Source of the DNA: an uncultured Muribaculaceae bacterium
GTDB taxonomy: Bacteria; Bacteroidota; Bacteroidia; Bacteroidales; Muribaculaceae
Direction: 5' to 3'
Length of the DNA: 24,703 nucleotides
Assembly (NCBI GenBank): GCA_910583775.1
Contig: CAJTYD010000046.1
Span: forward strand, 1 to 24,703
The notes below the pieces were generated by a model that searched no databases, was not told the origin of the DNA, and saw only the letters and a program-made list of their open reading frames with translations. Below are positions 24,159 to 24,703 of this stretch, one piece after another (within the stretch, counting starts at the first letter, position 1; the number at the start of each line of letters is the position of its first letter). The position numbers and the translations under genes are program-made.

Positions 24159-24301
24159 AGCAGGAGCAAAATTTAGATAGATAAGTATAAAACTTATATA
24201 CATCTAAAACGTTAATTTTATATAAAGGTTTGAATCCGCCACAAGTTAAAGAGTGGTCGCAACGAGCGACAGGATATGAAAGACACAGGTGACGGGATAA
24301 T

Positions 24302-24493
24302 ATGAAAAACACTATATTTTATAAACATGGTAAAGCCTTGCTTATTAGAAACATCGATAATGACTTCCCCGGCAGTTCCCCCTTCAGGATAAACGGAAAA
24401 TGCGTCTTTCGGAAAAGAAGACGCCCCATAATTCATGCAATACTTAAACACTATTATATTTCTCCTCAATCAAACCACGGTCTGAAGCTGTAA
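24302..24493 (+). CDS. Small ORF, uncertain
   Basis: A 63-codon ORF begins 8-10 nt after a GGGATAAT leader and ends 10 nt before a terminator hairpin. The product is basic (a run of Arg and Lys near residue 37) with no recognisable family. The 440 bp between the K+ channel start and the second IS copy has no other supportable gene. A downstream terminator on the same strand suggests something is transcribed here, either this peptide or a small RNA. Confidence 0.3.
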   Translation: MKNTIFYKHGKALLIRNIDNDFPGSSPFRINGKCVFRKRRRPIIHAILKHYYISPQSNHGLKL

Positions 24494-24502
24494 AAAGGCT
24501 TC

Positions 24503-24544
24503 AAAAAGCCGGCAATACGAACCATCTCGTATCGTCGGCTTTTA
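24503..24544 (+). terminator. Terminator hairpin upstream of the second IS copy
   Basis: AAAAAGCCG (from 24503) pairs with CGGCTTTT (to about 24543), with a 3x3 internal loop and an inner stem ATACGA/TCGTAT around a 6-nt loop. The 3' T run follows. No large gene upstream on the plus strand explains it. Confidence 0.65.
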
Positions 24545-24646
24545 CATTAAAGCTTGTTGCTTCACAAAAATTAAGAGTGTTTAAACGACTTCAATGTTAA
24601 AATCAGGCATAAGGGAATCCTGAGAGACAATAATTTGTTATAAGTA

Positions 24647-24703
24647 AGTAGGGTGTTCAGTTTGATGTTCCGAAAACATCATTCAAAAACACCTGAAATT
24701 TTA
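24647..24703 (+). mobile_element. Left end of a second copy of the same IS (cut by window)
   Basis: From AGTAGGGTGTTCAGTT the sequence matches the left end of the IS at 823 in the same orientation over the 57 visible bases, with a handful of substitutions, and is preceded by TA as in the first copy. The hairpin TGATGTT/AACATCA is kept while its loop changes from ACAAA to CCGAA. The rest lies outside the window. Confidence 0.85.

Noticed and set aside
823..24703. The two same-orientation IS copies as ends of a 24 kb composite transposon
   Set aside because: The genes between them are mostly core housekeeping (rlmH, nadC, nfo, mtgA, msrAB), and the copies differ by several bases, so independent insertions are more likely.
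1..24703. CRISPR array, tRNA or rRNA
   Set aside because: No regularly spaced repeats, cloverleaf or rRNA-like stretch was recognised on either strand by eye.

Overview
The window looks like a chromosomal segment of a gut Bacteroidales bacterium; Muribaculaceae is my best guess, by inference only. The signs are A-rich leaders instead of strong Shine-Dalgarno sites, several TAnnTTTG (-7) promoter boxes of the Bacteroidetes type, lipoproteins with an acidic stretch after the lipobox Cys, and families typical of the order (DUF1599, BT_3928-type, DUF4491, C10 peptidase, RiPP-type TonB outer-membrane protein). No tRNA, rRNA or CRISPR array was seen.

Layout. (1) 1-4664 is an accessory region: an AT-rich, decayed radical SAM/SPASM maturase with an in-frame TGA, a 1.65 kb insertion sequence with two ORFs, then a TonB-receptor-like barrel protein, closed by a strong bidirectional terminator. 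(2) 4688-6678 (minus) is the agmatine-to-putrescine pair aguA-aguB. A 195 bp MITE-like element with a TTA target duplication lies upstream. (3) 7084-8929 (plus) holds a duplicated DUF1599 protein overlapping a BT_3928/DoxX-like membrane protein. (4) 9038-10555 (minus) holds rlmH and msrAB. (5) 10644-11909 (plus) holds nadC and yraN. (6) 11933-12688 (minus) is a TrmH-type RNA methyltransferase, divergent from (7) nfo and an SLC45-like MFS transporter (plus, to 15363). (8) 15423-17208 holds mtgA, a small lipoprotein and a DUF4491 membrane protein. (9) 17356-20299 holds an SPFH protein with an in-frame amber codon, facing a Pif1/RecD-like helicase fused to TPRs. (10) 20473-23146 (minus) is a tight two-gene operon: C10 cysteine protease lipoprotein, then serpin lipoprotein. 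(11) 23349-24158 (minus) is a K+-channel-like protein. (12) The window ends in a second copy of the same insertion sequence.

Most of the middle is ordinary housekeeping. The points worth a second look are the C10 protease-serpin operon (a cell-surface protease next to a potential protease inhibitor) with a sharp GC break inside the protease gene, the IS-disrupted RiPP-like locus, and two separate genes each stopped by a G-to-A-type change at a likely Trp codon.
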